Part shown: in pieces, positions 53,329-62,350 of the stretch
How the letters are laid out: the number at the start of each line of letters is the position of its first letter
How positions within the stretch are numbered: position 1 is the stretch's first letter
Assembly (NCBI RefSeq): GCF_029952445.1
Contig: NZ_JAQPPK010000008.1
Coordinates: 1-64,000 of the forward strand
Length of the DNA stretch: 64,000 bases
Source of the DNA: Paenarthrobacter nitroguajacolicus
GTDB taxonomy: Bacteria > Actinomycetota > Actinomycetes > Actinomycetales > Micrococcaceae
Direction: 5' to 3'
The notes under the pieces: model-generated
The model's input: only the letters and a program-made list of their open reading frames with translations
Databases searched by the model: none
What the model was told of the DNA's origin: nothing
Position numbers and translations under genes: made by a program

Positions 53329-53577
53329 ATGAAGGCACGCGGAGCAGTCCTGTCCAGGCGAAACGCTCACTCGGCTACGGTTTCCGACTGGCGGATGCTG
53401 AAAGTCGGCGACACGGTGGAAGTGGTCAAATACGCCCACGTCATCGCAGCCGGTCGGGTCGAGGAAGTTTCGGGCAGCGGAAACGTTGTGTGGCTCGAGC
53501 ACTCAGGGCCGGGCGTCACCGAAGAGGGCAAGGAACTGTTCATGAAGTCCGACGGCGTGACTCTCCGCCGGGCGTAG
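53329..53577 (+). CDS. Conserved hypothetical small protein, 82 aa
   Basis: Basic N-terminus (MKARGAVLSRRN), then a compact beta-rich region: LKVGDTVEVVKYAHVIAAGRVEEVSGSGNVVWLEH, viewed as short strands, resembling an SH3-like barrel. AAAGGGG lies 10 bases before ATG 53329. A TAGTAGAACT promoter-like region is upstream. It ends at a strong terminator. Function unknown. Confidence 0.7.
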   Translation: MKARGAVLSRRNAHSATVSDWRMLKVGDTVEVVKYAHVIAAGRVEEVSGSGNVVWLEHSGPGVTEEGKELFMKSDGVTLRRA

Positions 53578-53602
53578 CTTAAGTCGGGTGCAGTTTAAAC
53601 AG

Positions 53603-53665
53603 AAACCGGGGCTCGTCCCCTTCCGCGGGTAGTAGATGCGGAAGGGGACGGGCCCCGGTTTTTGG
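53603..53665. terminator. Strong bidirectional terminator
   Basis: Arms at 53603-53626 and 53638-53663 pair over more than 20 bases (GGGGC/GCCCC and CCCCTTCCGC/GCGGAAGGGG), with an 11-base loop and a T run on the plus side after the stem. It separates two convergent small genes. Confidence 0.9.
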
Positions 53666-53697
53666 CGTCGCTGCCTGGGTTGCCCTCAGGGTGGCAG

Positions 53698-53919
53698 TTA
53701 GGCAGCGAGGACTTCGTGGGTCTGACCGAAGGGAACGGATTCGTCCAGCGCCACGGTGTAGGTGCCGGGCTCGTGCCGGGTCACCAGAATTCCGCAGGCA
53801 GCCTCAGCTGCTGCGTTCTTGATCAATGCATCCACGGCTTGCTCAAGTCCGTCGTGGATTTCGTCAGCCCTGGAAAAGGACAGACGGATTTCGCGTTCTG
53901 CAGTCATTGCAGGGGTCAT
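53698..53919 (-). CDS. Conserved hypothetical small protein, 73 aa
   Basis: A 73-residue protein beginning MTPAMTAEREIRLSFSRADE and ending PFGQTHEVLAA. Residues 20-40 are helical (EIHDGLEQAVDALIKNAA), the rest looks like strands (GILVTRHEPGTYTVAL). GGAGG lies 7 bases before ATG 53919. No family name recognised. It converges with the preceding small gene over a strong terminator. Confidence 0.72.
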   Translation of the reverse strand: MTPAMTAEREIRLSFSRADEIHDGLEQAVDALIKNAAAEAACGILVTRHEPGTYTVALDESVPFGQTHEVLAA

Positions 53920-54022
53920 TTGGGGGCCTCCTATTACTTGCCGCATGCGAGGGCGACCCGTCAATCATAGTAGGTGGAGGCCAAATATTTGTAAGATGAC
54001 CGGCATGTGAGTGACCCGGGTC

Positions 54023-57000
54023 TCACCGCCGGACCATGGCGCGGAGCAGTTTCACAGCCACCGAAAGGGCGGCAATGTCCACTGGACCTGGCTTGATGGC
54101 CTCCTGGATGGTCTCCTGGACACGCGTCAATTGCTCGATGTTTCCGTGCTCCCAGTCCACTATCCGCTCCACCGGATCGGCGGCCGCGGCGGATGAGCGG
54201 GCCGTATGCCGGACCACGGCTTTGGTCATGTCGGCGAGAACGAGATACATGTCGTCTCGAAGGGCCGCCCGGGCCAAGGATTCCCAATGCGTGCCCCGCG
54301 GCAGCATGGTGATGTGCTCCAGCAGGGGGATGGCGGAGATGCGTTCGAACACGGCGAAGTACACCTCGGCAACACTTTGGGCCGGTTCCTGGAGTTCCTC
54401 GGCAATGGAGGAAATGTCCAGGAGGCCGTAGCTGACCAGGAGCTCGGAAGCGCGGACACCCAGGGCGTGCGGCAGGCCCACGGAGTCCGTGTGCGCGAGG
54501 CGCTTGAGCGAGTGGGCCAGGTTGATGCCGTGCAGCAGGCCCGTGAAATCGGACCGCAAAGCCCCCATCGGTTGCTCCAGCCGTGCGAAGGCATCCGCCA
54601 GGGGCTTGTCCCGGAAATCGTGGGTCACGTACCAGCGCACGGAACGGTCCAACAGCCGGCGCATGTCCAAGGCAACAGCAGAGCCATGCTGACTGGGAGT
54701 GCTCGCGGGGAGCTGGGCGATGGCTTCAGTTACCGAGTCCAAACCCCAGATGCTTCGCATCACCACGAACCCGCGGGCCACCGCCGACGCCGAGACCGTG
54801 GTTTCCTCCATGGCGCGGAAGGCGAAGGCGATACCACCCAGGTTGATCATGTCATTGGCCACCACCGTTGCAACGATCTCGCGCCGCAGCGGATGCGTAG
54901 CCAGGTGCTCGCCAAACCGTTCTGATAGCTGCCGGGGGAAGTACTCGTGCAAAGTCCCCGAGAACCAGGGATCATCGGACAACCCTTCCTCGGTCAGCTC
55001 ACGCGCGAGCTCGATCTTGGCATACGCCGCCAGGACTGATAGTTCCGGCGTGGTCAGCCCCTTCCCGGTCAGCACACGGGCGCGGAGTTCCTCGTTGGAC
55101 GGAAGGGATTCGAGGCGTCGATCCAACTCCGTGACGGATTCCAACCAATCCATGGTCCGTTCGAAACTCGGACTCCACTCCATGACCAGCTGCTTGTCCG
55201 TCAGCAGGAGTACGTTCTGGTCATCGTTGGTCTTCAAGACCAGCCGCGCCACCTCGTCCTGGAGCGAATGCAGGAACATCGTCCGCTCCTTCACGGACAT
55301 CCTGCCCGCGGCGATCATCCGGTCCAGGAAGATTTTGATATTTACCTCGTGGTCCGAGCAATCCACACCCGCTGAATTGTCGATCGCATCCGTGTTCACC
55401 AGGATCCCGGCCAGCGCGGCCTCGATCCGCCCACGCTGCGTGACGCCCAAATTGCCGCCTTCGGCGATGATATGCGCCCGCAACTGGTTGGCGTCCACCC
55501 GGATGGCGTCGTTGGATTTATCCCCGACGTCGGCATGGGACTCTGCAGATGCCTTCACGTAGGTGCCGATTCCGCCGTTATAGAGGAGATCCACAGGGGC
55601 TGTAAGAACTGCCCGGAGAAGCTCGGGTGGGCTCATGGCCAACTGGCCGTTTGGGCCAGCGCCTTCCTCCAAACCCAAGGCAAGCCGGACCTGCTCGGTG
55701 ATTGCGATGGATTTTTCCGTGCGGGAGAAGACGCCGCCGCCTTCGCTGATTTTGCCGGGATCGTAATCGGCCCAGGAGGACCGGGGGAGGGCGAAGAGCC
55801 GTTCGCGTTCCAGGTAAGAGGCGGCCGGATCGGGGTTGGGGTCGAGGAAGATATGCCGGTGGTCGAAGGCGGCCACCAACTTGATGTGGTCCGAGAGGAG
55901 CATGCCGTTGCCGAAAACGTCGCCGCTCATATCGCCGATGCCCACCACGGTGAAATCCTCGGTGCGCGAATCGATCATGAGTTCGCTGAAGTGGTGCCGC
56001 ACCGACTCCCACGCCCCGCGCGCGGTGATGCCCATCTGCTTGTGGTCGTAGCCCACTGAACCGCCCGAAGCGAAAGCGTCCCCCAGCCAGAATCCGTAGT
56101 CAGCCGCCAGTTCGTTGGCTATGTCCGAGAAAGCAGCCGTGCCCTTGTCTGCCGCCACAACCAGGTAGTAGTCGTCGCCGTCGTGCCGCACGACGCGCGG
56201 GGGAGGAACCACGCGCCCGTTCGTGCCGCCGTCGGGATCCTCCGCAAGGTTGTCGGTGATGTCCAGGAGGCCGCGGATGAAAGTCCGGTAGCTGTCCTGC
56301 CCCTCGGCCAGCCACGCCGCACGGTCTTCCCCTGGCTCCGGCAAGTGCTTGGCGAAGAAGCCGCCCTTGGCGCCAGTGGGAACGATCACCGCGTTCTTGA
56401 CCGTTTGCGCCTTGACCAGGCCCAGGATTTCCGTGCGGAAGTCCTCCCGCCGGTCCGACCAGCGCAAGCCGCCGCGCGCGATCGGGCCAAAGCGCAAATG
56501 CACACCCTCCACCCGGGGCGAGTACACCCAGATCTCGTATTTCGGTCGTGGGGAGGGCGCAGCCGGAATGATGGAGGGATTTAATTTGAAGCTGATGTAC
56601 GGCTTGGCCAAGTAGAAGTTGGTGCGCAAGGTGGCCTCCACCAGGGTGGCGAGGGAGCGCAGCAGCCGGTCGGCGTCCAGGTTCGGGACGGCGTCGATGG
56701 CCTCATATAGGGTGGTCTTGGCGGCGTGGATGGCGTGCGCCCGGGAGTTGTAGTCGCTGGCCCCATCGAAGACATCGCCCTCAACAGGGGCCGTGAAGAG
56801 CTCCGGATCGAAGAGGTCGGGAGTGAACCTGTCGGGGTCGAACTTCACTTCGAACAACTCCAGGAGCGCCAAGGTGGCCGCGGCGTTCCCGCGCAGGGTA
56901 TCGGCGATGAAGCCGTACGAATTGGTGCTGCCGAGCTGCCGGAGGTACTTTGCGTAGGCGCGAAGGATGGCAGTCCGCCGCCAATCGATCCCCTCCCTGA

Positions 57001-58939
57001 CCACCAGCGCATCGAAAGCATCCGACTCCGCGTCGCCCCGCATCGCAGCACAGAACGCGCCGGTCAGCAGGTCCGCGGTGACCAGGGGATCCACGCCGCG
57101 CGGGTAGTTGAGCCCGAGGTCGTAGAGGAAGAACTGCCGGCCGTCGGCACGCTGGACATCGAACGGCCGCTGGTCCAGGACCTTCAAGCCCAGGTTGTGG
57201 AAAAACGGCAGGATCTGGGTAAGGCTTTGCGGGCGGGTCAGGTACAAGCGGATCCGGGCATCCTCAGTCAGGACAGCCGTACCTGGCCGCTTGTAGACGG
57301 TCAACAGGGGGTCCGTGGTGTCCGGGTTTTCCGGCGGGAAGCTCTCGAACTTCGAGATGTCCTCCACAGCATCCTCAACCTCGTAATCCGCCTTGTAACT
57401 GGCCGGGAAGGCAGCCGCCCACTCCTGGGAAAGCCGCGCAGCCTCATGATGCGGATACCTCGCCTGGAGCGCCTCGTCCAGGCCTTGCGCCCAGGATCTG
57501 GTGGCGGCAATGATCCGATGCTCCAGTGCCGCTGAATCCACGACGGCGGATGCTCCGCTGGGTGGGAGGGTCGCCGATGCGGATGGTGGCGGCTGCTGCG
57601 GCCACGCCTGCTCGGGGAGCAGGACACGGAAGAATACGCGCGCCATGGCCGATTCGCCCAAACGAAGCTCGAACTCAATGGCATCGGATCCGAAGGCCTC
57701 CCGAAGTTCCCGCTCGATGCTGAGGCGGACAGCGGTGCTGTACCTGTGCCGGGGAAGGTAGACGAGTGCTGTCATGAACCGGCCGTACGAGTCCGGACGC
57801 AGGAACATCCGCGTGCTGTGGCGTTCCTGGAGACGCAGTATTTCGCGGGCATGTTCGGCCAACTGCTCCGCATCGATGTGGAAAAGTTCGTCCCGTGGAT
57901 ACGCCTCCATGACGGCCAGCAGTTCCTTGCCATGATGCGAGGACGGCGGGTAGCCGAAGGCCTGCAACACTTCCTCCACAGTGTCGCGGATGACCGGAAT
58001 CTGTTGCGCCGAGTGCGCCATGGAACTCGGGGAGAACAGGCCCACGAAGGTGTGCTCGGCGGCACCCATGCCGTCGGCCGCCCTGGCGACGATGCTGATC
58101 TCGTCAAGGTACGCGCGACGCAGCACCGTGGAGCGCCGGGCAGATTTGCTCAGGGTGAGGATGGGCGCCGCTGTCCCGGGGCGCGCAGATTCCGCTTGGG
58201 TGGCTTCCGGCAACCGTGTCTCCCGCAGCAGCCCCAAACTACTCCGCCGTCCCCGATACCCCAGGAACACGAAATTCCCCTGGCCCAGCCACTGCAGCAG
58301 ATCGTGGGCTTCCTTCGCCGGCCGATCATTCCGCGCATCAGCCAACGCACTGACCGTCCGCTCCAGCTCATCGTGGATGGCCGAGGAGTCCTCGGCGGCT
58401 GCCTTTACGTCGCTCACCACCTTTTGAAGCCGCGCAACAAGGTTCCGGGCGCTCGCCTCGTCCGGCAGCCTGGGGATGTCGATCGCCATCCACGCCTCGG
58501 TGACCAATCCGCCGTCGTGCTCTGGGCCGGAAGTCGCTGGGCCGGAAGTCGCTGGGCCGGAGGGTTCGACGCCGGTGGGGAGGCCCTCGCGGTGTGGTCC
58601 CCGGCCGAGGTACGTGAGGCGGTGGGTGGCTGGGTCCCGAGTGGCCGTGAAGATGGGGTGGACGAGGAGCCGGATGGAAGCGGTGTCGCGGGCGATCTCG
58701 GCGGTGACCGAGGGGAGCAGATAGGGCATGTCATCCGCGACGATGGCCACCAGGCTGGCGTCTGTCTCGTTCAGGACCCCGATCACGGCCTGCCCGGGTT
58801 CGCGGCGTTCGGCCAGGGACCGGTGGTAACGGGCTCGTTCCACGAGGGTTTCGGGGGTGTAGTTGCGGACGTCGTCGTCGGCCACATGCCGGTAGTAGTC
58901 CGTCAGGAATTCGTCCGCGGCCTCAATCCTGGGTGACAT
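54023..58939 (-). CDS. NAD-specific glutamate dehydrogenase, large (180 kDa) type
   Basis: 1638 aa, right for the GDH180/GDH-L class. N-terminal ACT-like and regulatory regions occupy the first about 700 residues; the catalytic core has ARGGLRWSDR, VPTGAKGGFF (Lys in the active site) and GGVFSRTEKS. It oxidises glutamate to 2-oxoglutarate. ATG 58939 is supported by GGAGG a few bases upstream. Near residue 130 a 15-bp duplication encodes the repeated TSGPA. It lies downstream of the hut genes, so it could use the glutamate they produce. Confidence 0.94.
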   Translation of the reverse strand: MSPRIEAADEFLTDYYRHVADDDVRNYTPETLVERARYHRSLAERREPGQAVIGVLNETDASLVAIVADDMPYLLPSVTAEIARDTASIRLLVHPIFTATRDPATHRLTYLGRGPHREGLPTGVEPSGPATSGPATSGPEHDGGLVTEAWMAIDIPRLPDEASARNLVARLQKVVSDVKAAAEDSSAIHDELERTVSALADARNDRPAKEAHDLLQWLGQGNFVFLGYRGRRSSLGLLRETRLPEATQAESARPGTAAPILTLSKSARRSTVLRRAYLDEISIVARAADGMGAAEHTFVGLFSPSSMAHSAQQIPVIRDTVEEVLQAFGYPPSSHHGKELLAVMEAYPRDELFHIDAEQLAEHAREILRLQERHSTRMFLRPDSYGRFMTALVYLPRHRYSTAVRLSIERELREAFGSDAIEFELRLGESAMARVFFRVLLPEQAWPQQPPPSASATLPPSGASAVVDSAALEHRIIAATRSWAQGLDEALQARYPHHEAARLSQEWAAAFPASYKADYEVEDAVEDISKFESFPPENPDTTDPLLTVYKRPGTAVLTEDARIRLYLTRPQSLTQILPFFHNLGLKVLDQRPFDVQRADGRQFFLYDLGLNYPRGVDPLVTADLLTGAFCAAMRGDAESDAFDALVVREGIDWRRTAILRAYAKYLRQLGSTNSYGFIADTLRGNAAATLALLELFEVKFDPDRFTPDLFDPELFTAPVEGDVFDGASDYNSRAHAIHAAKTTLYEAIDAVPNLDADRLLRSLATLVEATLRTNFYLAKPYISFKLNPSIIPAAPSPRPKYEIWVYSPRVEGVHLRFGPIARGGLRWSDRREDFRTEILGLVKAQTVKNAVIVPTGAKGGFFAKHLPEPGEDRAAWLAEGQDSYRTFIRGLLDITDNLAEDPDGGTNGRVVPPPRVVRHDGDDYYLVVAADKGTAAFSDIANELAADYGFWLGDAFASGGSVGYDHKQMGITARGAWESVRHHFSELMIDSRTEDFTVVGIGDMSGDVFGNGMLLSDHIKLVAAFDHRHIFLDPNPDPAASYLERERLFALPRSSWADYDPGKISEGGGVFSRTEKSIAITEQVRLALGLEEGAGPNGQLAMSPPELLRAVLTAPVDLLYNGGIGTYVKASAESHADVGDKSNDAIRVDANQLRAHIIAEGGNLGVTQRGRIEAALAGILVNTDAIDNSAGVDCSDHEVNIKIFLDRMIAAGRMSVKERTMFLHSLQDEVARLVLKTNDDQNVLLLTDKQLVMEWSPSFERTMDWLESVTELDRRLESLPSNEELRARVLTGKGLTTPELSVLAAYAKIELARELTEEGLSDDPWFSGTLHEYFPRQLSERFGEHLATHPLRREIVATVVANDMINLGGIAFAFRAMEETTVSASAVARGFVVMRSIWGLDSVTEAIAQLPASTPSQHGSAVALDMRRLLDRSVRWYVTHDFRDKPLADAFARLEQPMGALRSDFTGLLHGINLAHSLKRLAHTDSVGLPHALGVRASELLVSYGLLDISSIAEELQEPAQSVAEVYFAVFERISAIPLLEHITMLPRGTHWESLARAALRDDMYLVLADMTKAVVRHTARSSAAAADPVERIVDWEHGNIEQLTRVQETIQEAIKPGPVDIAALSVAVKLLRAMVRR
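58522..58562 (-). repeat. 15-bp tandem repeat inside the glutamate dehydrogenase gene
   Basis: CTGGGCCGGAAGTCG occurs at 58522 and 58537 and is partly continued to 58562, giving about 2.6 copies in frame. It codes for a TSGPA-type repeat in a linker, a site prone to slippage without frameshift. Confidence 0.85.
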
Positions 58940-59025
58940 GTGCTGCGCCTCCGCTGCGCGAGGGAGCGGCCGTGCTGTAGCGGTCGGCGAAGTCCCTGCG
59001 CCTCACTTCATCATGGCTTAAACCA

Positions 59026-59093
59026 CCGCGAGTTGGCACTTAAAGGCAGTGTTCGCCTGCGTGTGGTTTGCCTGGCGAAGTGCCAACTCGCGG
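59026..59093. terminator. 16-bp hairpin between tRNA-Cys and glutamate dehydrogenase (element D)
   Basis: CCGCGAGTTGGCACTT (59026-59041) and its exact reverse complement (59078-59093) flank a 36-base loop. It lies directly downstream of the tRNA 3' end (minus strand), so it may terminate the tRNA transcript and insulate the dehydrogenase promoter. Confidence 0.7.
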
Positions 59094-59105
59094 CGGGACT
59101 GTTAG

Positions 59106-59176
59106 ACGTGGTGGCGGGATTCGAACCCGCGTGCGCTGCTTTGCAGGCAGCTCCCTGGCCTCTTGGGTACACCACG
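59106..59176 (-). tRNA. tRNA-Cys (anticodon GCA)
   Basis: On the minus strand, acceptor CGTGGTG pairs with CACCACG (7 bp), the D stem is CCC/GGG, the anticodon stem GCTGC/GCAGC encloses loop CTGCAAA with anticodon GCA, and the T stem GCGGG/CCCGC encloses TTCGAAT. 71 bases including the discriminator T; CCA is not encoded. All four arms fold. Confidence 0.95.
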
Positions 59177-59239
59177 TGCAATCGACACTAGGTACCCGCG
59201 GCAGGGCTTTCAACATTGGCTACGCAGGCTTTCGCAGGG

Positions 59240-59707
59240 CTACGCAGTGTTGCCCCTGGTTGCTGTCAATGACGCCCGCCTGAGTAGTCCTGTTACCCCG
59301 GCAGTCAGCGCGAGGGTCAAGATGGCTGCCGCCATGTGGGTGTACAGCATGATGTGCGGCGAACCCCCACCGGAGGCTGCCAGCGCGGGCGCATCGCTGA
59401 GGCTTTGGCTGGCACCATGAAGGTGGTCCACGAGCCCGCTGCCAGGGAAGTAGCCTCCGAACGCTGCGAACCCAAAGTGCAGGAGCTGCTGCGCCACACC
59501 GGACGCCAGCAGCAACAACAAGGGCCCGTGAACCCAGTGGGCCAGGAGTTGCGCGGCCAGGCAGCACAACGCGGCGAAGCCCAGGAGGACGGGGAGGGCA
59601 GGAGCGCTGCCGCCAGCGGTCATGTGGGCTGCCAGGCCGAGGCCAACAGCGAACAGCCCGGATACCCAGGCCCACTTGTCCTGCACAGGAGCTGCGCGCA
59701 TCGCCAT
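59240..59707 (-). CDS. Hypothetical membrane protein, 155 aa
   Basis: About four hydrophobic helices (WVSGLFAVGLGLAAHM, ALPVLLGFAALCCLAAQLLAHW, GPLLLLLASGVAQQLLHFGF, a C-terminal one near AAAILTLALTAGVTGLL). Several His residues cluster near membrane ends (HLHGASQ, PHIMLYTHM), which could bind a metal. ATG 59707 is chosen because GGAGG is 5 bases upstream; GTG 59719 in frame is an alternative. The stop precedes the tRNA by about 60 bases. No family recognised. Confidence 0.7.
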   Translation of the reverse strand: MAMRAAPVQDKWAWVSGLFAVGLGLAAHMTAGGSAPALPVLLGFAALCCLAAQLLAHWVHGPLLLLLASGVAQQLLHFGFAAFGGYFPGSGLVDHLHGASQSLSDAPALAASGGGSPHIMLYTHMAAAILTLALTAGVTGLLRRASLTATRGNTA

Positions 59708-59755
59708 CCTTCCCTCCACAAAGGCTACGGGCAGGGTGGCACCTGGGAACAGGGG

Positions 59756-60703
59756 CTATGCAAGGAGCGTGTTCACCAGTCGGGCCGCAACTTTCGCGGT
59801 GCGCGAGTCGATGTCGAACTCCGGGTTCAGCTCCGCGACATCCACGTGCAGCAGTTTTGCACTGGCAGCCACCTGCCGGCAGATCGCGCTGATAACCGGC
59901 AACGGCACGCCATAGGCCGCAGGTGCGCTGACTCCGGGAGCCACCGAAGCCGGCATCACGTCAAGGTCGATCGTCAGATAGAGCACGTCAACACCGGCCA
60001 GGAAGTCCGCGACGAACACCTCCACGGTCTCCAGTGAGCACTCTTCGTCGAGCAGGTACTTCACCCCCAGGCGTTGGGCGGTGTCGAAGAGCGTCCGCGT
60101 GTTGTTCGGCTCGGAAATTCCGACGACGGCGTACTGCAGTTCGCGCCCCGCGGCAGCTTCCGCGTGGGCCATCTGAAGGAACGGCGTACCAGAGCTCGGC
60201 GTGGGCTCGTCGCGCAGGTCAAAGTGGGCATCGAGGTTCAGGACCCCCAGTCGCTTGCCCCGAACCACTTCGGAGCCGGCAACTCCGAGGTAGCTGGCAA
60301 ACGCGGTCTCGTGTCCGCCGCCGAGCACCACGGTGAGGTTGCCGTCGTCGAGCAGTCCTGAAATGGCGCGACCGGCACGCTGTTGGCCCGACTCCAGCAA
60401 GTCGTCCTCCACAACCACGTCGCCGGCGTCGAACACGTCCCGGTCCAGGTGGAAGGCCAGAGGACCCAGCGCCGCACGGATGGCGGCCGGGGCCGCAGCT
60501 GCGCCCACCCGGCCCTTGTTGCGGAGAACGCCGGCGTCGCTGCAGAAACCAAGCACGACGGCGGGACGCGAGGACGCGCTGGCCGCTTGGGGAGTGTGCG
60601 GGGCGATGGCCTGCCACCAGCGGCGGTGGGCATCGCCGTCGCCGTCGAAACGGCCGGTCCATGGGGTGGGGCTGACATCTACGGCGGCGGCGCTTGTTTC
60701 CAT
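59756..60703 (-). CDS. hutG: Formimidoylglutamase (ureohydrolase family)
   Basis: 315 aa arginase/agmatinase-type. VLGGGHETAF, NLDAHFDLRD and TIDLDVMPASVAPGVSAPA supply the manganese-binding His and Asp residues of HutG. It splits formimidoylglutamate to glutamate and formamide. The start ATG 60703 is given by the family N-terminus; AAGG is directly adjacent, so translation may be leaderless or use TTG 60733. A HutR-like box lies 57-70 bases upstream. Confidence 0.88.
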   Translation of the reverse strand: METSAAAVDVSPTPWTGRFDGDGDAHRRWWQAIAPHTPQAASASSRPAVVLGFCSDAGVLRNKGRVGAAAAPAAIRAALGPLAFHLDRDVFDAGDVVVEDDLLESGQQRAGRAISGLLDDGNLTVVLGGGHETAFASYLGVAGSEVVRGKRLGVLNLDAHFDLRDEPTPSSGTPFLQMAHAEAAAGRELQYAVVGISEPNNTRTLFDTAQRLGVKYLLDEECSLETVEVFVADFLAGVDVLYLTIDLDVMPASVAPGVSAPAAYGVPLPVISAICRQVAASAKLLHVDVAELNPEFDIDSRTAKVAARLVNTLLA

Positions 60704-60759
60704 CCTTAAAGCAGACCGGACCCGGACTGCCAAAACCAGCAGTTCCGAGTCCGGAGTGT

Positions 60760-60773
60760 CTGAAATACCGGAA
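60760..60773. promoter_or_regulatory. HutR-like box upstream of hutG
   Basis: TCTGAAATACCGGA, 57 bases upstream of hutG. It matches the hutU box TCTGTAATTCCGGA except at two A/T positions that are degenerate in the HutR motif. Good evidence that hutG belongs to the same regulon though 9 kb away. Confidence 0.7.
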
Positions 60774-60792
60774 TACCCGTCGGCGCAGGGTC

Positions 60793-62235
60793 CTATTTCA
60801 CGCCGAGCAGTTCCTCAACGGTTCCAATTCCGAAGAAGAGCAGGAACGCTGCAGCCACAGCCCACATCAGGGGATGGACTTCGCGGGCGCGGCCCTGGAA
60901 GGTGCGGATGAGGACGTAGGAGATGAAGCCGGCGCCCAGGCCGTTGGCGATGGAGTACGTAAACGGCATCAGGGCGATGGTCAGGAACGCGGGAATCCCC
61001 ACACCCCAATCCTGCCAATCGATCTTGCCCACTTGGGAGACCATCATGAAGCCGACAACCACCAACGCGGGTGCGACCGCTTCGAACGGCACCAGATTGA
61101 TCAGGGGCGTGAAGAACATGGCAATGAGGAACAGGATGCCGGTCACGATCGAGGCGAGGCCCGTACGTGCGCCTTCGCCGATGCCCGCTCCGGACTCAAC
61201 GAAGATCTGGTTGGAGGAAACCGAAGCTCCACCGCCCACGATTGCGCCGAGGGCGTCCACCTGGAGGACCCGGTCCACGTTCGGGATGTTGCCGTGCTCG
61301 TCCACAGTTCCGGCCTCGTTGGCCAGGCCCACCATGGTGCCCATCGCATCGAAGAAGATGCTGAGCAGGATCACGAAAGCCAACAGGGCGGCGGCGATGA
61401 AGCCAAGGTGTTCGAACGCGCCGAACGGGTTGGCCTTGCCGATCAGGGAGAGGTCCGGGGCGCCCCATTCGGACAGTGTGGGAGCCACCAGGGACCAGCC
61501 GCGGGGGTTGACGTTCTTGCCGTCGAAGCTCGGCCCAATGTGGAGGGTGAATTCAAGGATGGCGGCCAAGGCGGTGGAAACGACGATGCCAATCAGGATC
61601 GCGCCACGGACCTTGCGCACCACCAGGGCGATGGTCAGGATCAGGCCGACTGCGAACACCAGCGTGGGCCAGCCCATGAGTTTGCCGTCAACACCGAGGC
61701 CCAGCGGAACCGTGGTGCCCGCGGCGTCCGGGATGCGCCGGACGAATCCTGCGTTGACCAGTCCGATCAGTGCGATGAACAGGCCGATGCCCACCACGAT
61801 TGCCGTCTTCAGGGCTTCGGGCACGGCTTTGAAGACGGCGGTCCGGAAGCCGGTCAGGACCAGGATCAGCATCGTGACGCCGGAGAGCACCACCAGGCCC
61901 ATCATGTCCGGCCAGGTCAATTGCGGGTGGGAGGCAACGGTGACTGCAACGAAGGCGTTGACGCCAAGGCCCGTGGCCACAGCGAACGGGTGCTTGGCCC
62001 AAGCGCCCATCAGGATGGTCAGGATGCCAGCGACGAAAGCCGTGGTGGCTGCGACCGCCGTGAAGCCCAGGGATGCTCCGCTGGAGTCGGCGCCCGACAG
62101 GATCAGCGGGTTCAGCACAACGATGTAGCTCATGGCGAAGAATGTCGCGAAACCGCCACGGATTTCCCTTGAATAGGTGGAACCACGTTCGGAAATCTTG
62201 AAGTAGCGGTCCACTGCAGAACCTTGTTTAAGCAT
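60793..62235 (-). CDS. NCS2 family permease (AzgA/guanine-hypoxanthine type)
   Basis: 480 aa with about twelve to fourteen hydrophobic helices. REIRGGFATFFAMSYIVVLNP, GMGANAF-like GLGVNAFVAVTV and ESGAGIGEGARTGLASIVTGILF are hallmarks of the AzgA/PbuG group, which imports hypoxanthine, guanine or adenine with protons. The start ATG 62235 has GGAGA close upstream. It lies just upstream of hutG on the same strand but with a HutR box between, so they are likely separate units. Confidence 0.88.
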   Translation of the reverse strand: MLKQGSAVDRYFKISERGSTYSREIRGGFATFFAMSYIVVLNPLILSGADSSGASLGFTAVAATTAFVAGILTILMGAWAKHPFAVATGLGVNAFVAVTVASHPQLTWPDMMGLVVLSGVTMLILVLTGFRTAVFKAVPEALKTAIVVGIGLFIALIGLVNAGFVRRIPDAAGTTVPLGLGVDGKLMGWPTLVFAVGLILTIALVVRKVRGAILIGIVVSTALAAILEFTLHIGPSFDGKNVNPRGWSLVAPTLSEWGAPDLSLIGKANPFGAFEHLGFIAAALLAFVILLSIFFDAMGTMVGLANEAGTVDEHGNIPNVDRVLQVDALGAIVGGGASVSSNQIFVESGAGIGEGARTGLASIVTGILFLIAMFFTPLINLVPFEAVAPALVVVGFMMVSQVGKIDWQDWGVGIPAFLTIALMPFTYSIANGLGAGFISYVLIRTFQGRAREVHPLMWAVAAAFLLFFGIGTVEELLGVK

Positions 62236-62350
62236 GAAGGTCTCCGGGTTTCGGGGGGGAGTGTGCTCTCAAATCCTATGCCGTCCGGTTCAGGCGCGAC
62301 GGACCATTCCCCTAGTCTGTAAGGAAGCCAACACTAGGAGAAACCGCCCC

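Noticed and set aside
59106..59176. tRNA-Cys as an integration site of a genomic island
   Set aside because: No integrase gene and no direct repeat of the tRNA 3' end are seen on either side in this window.
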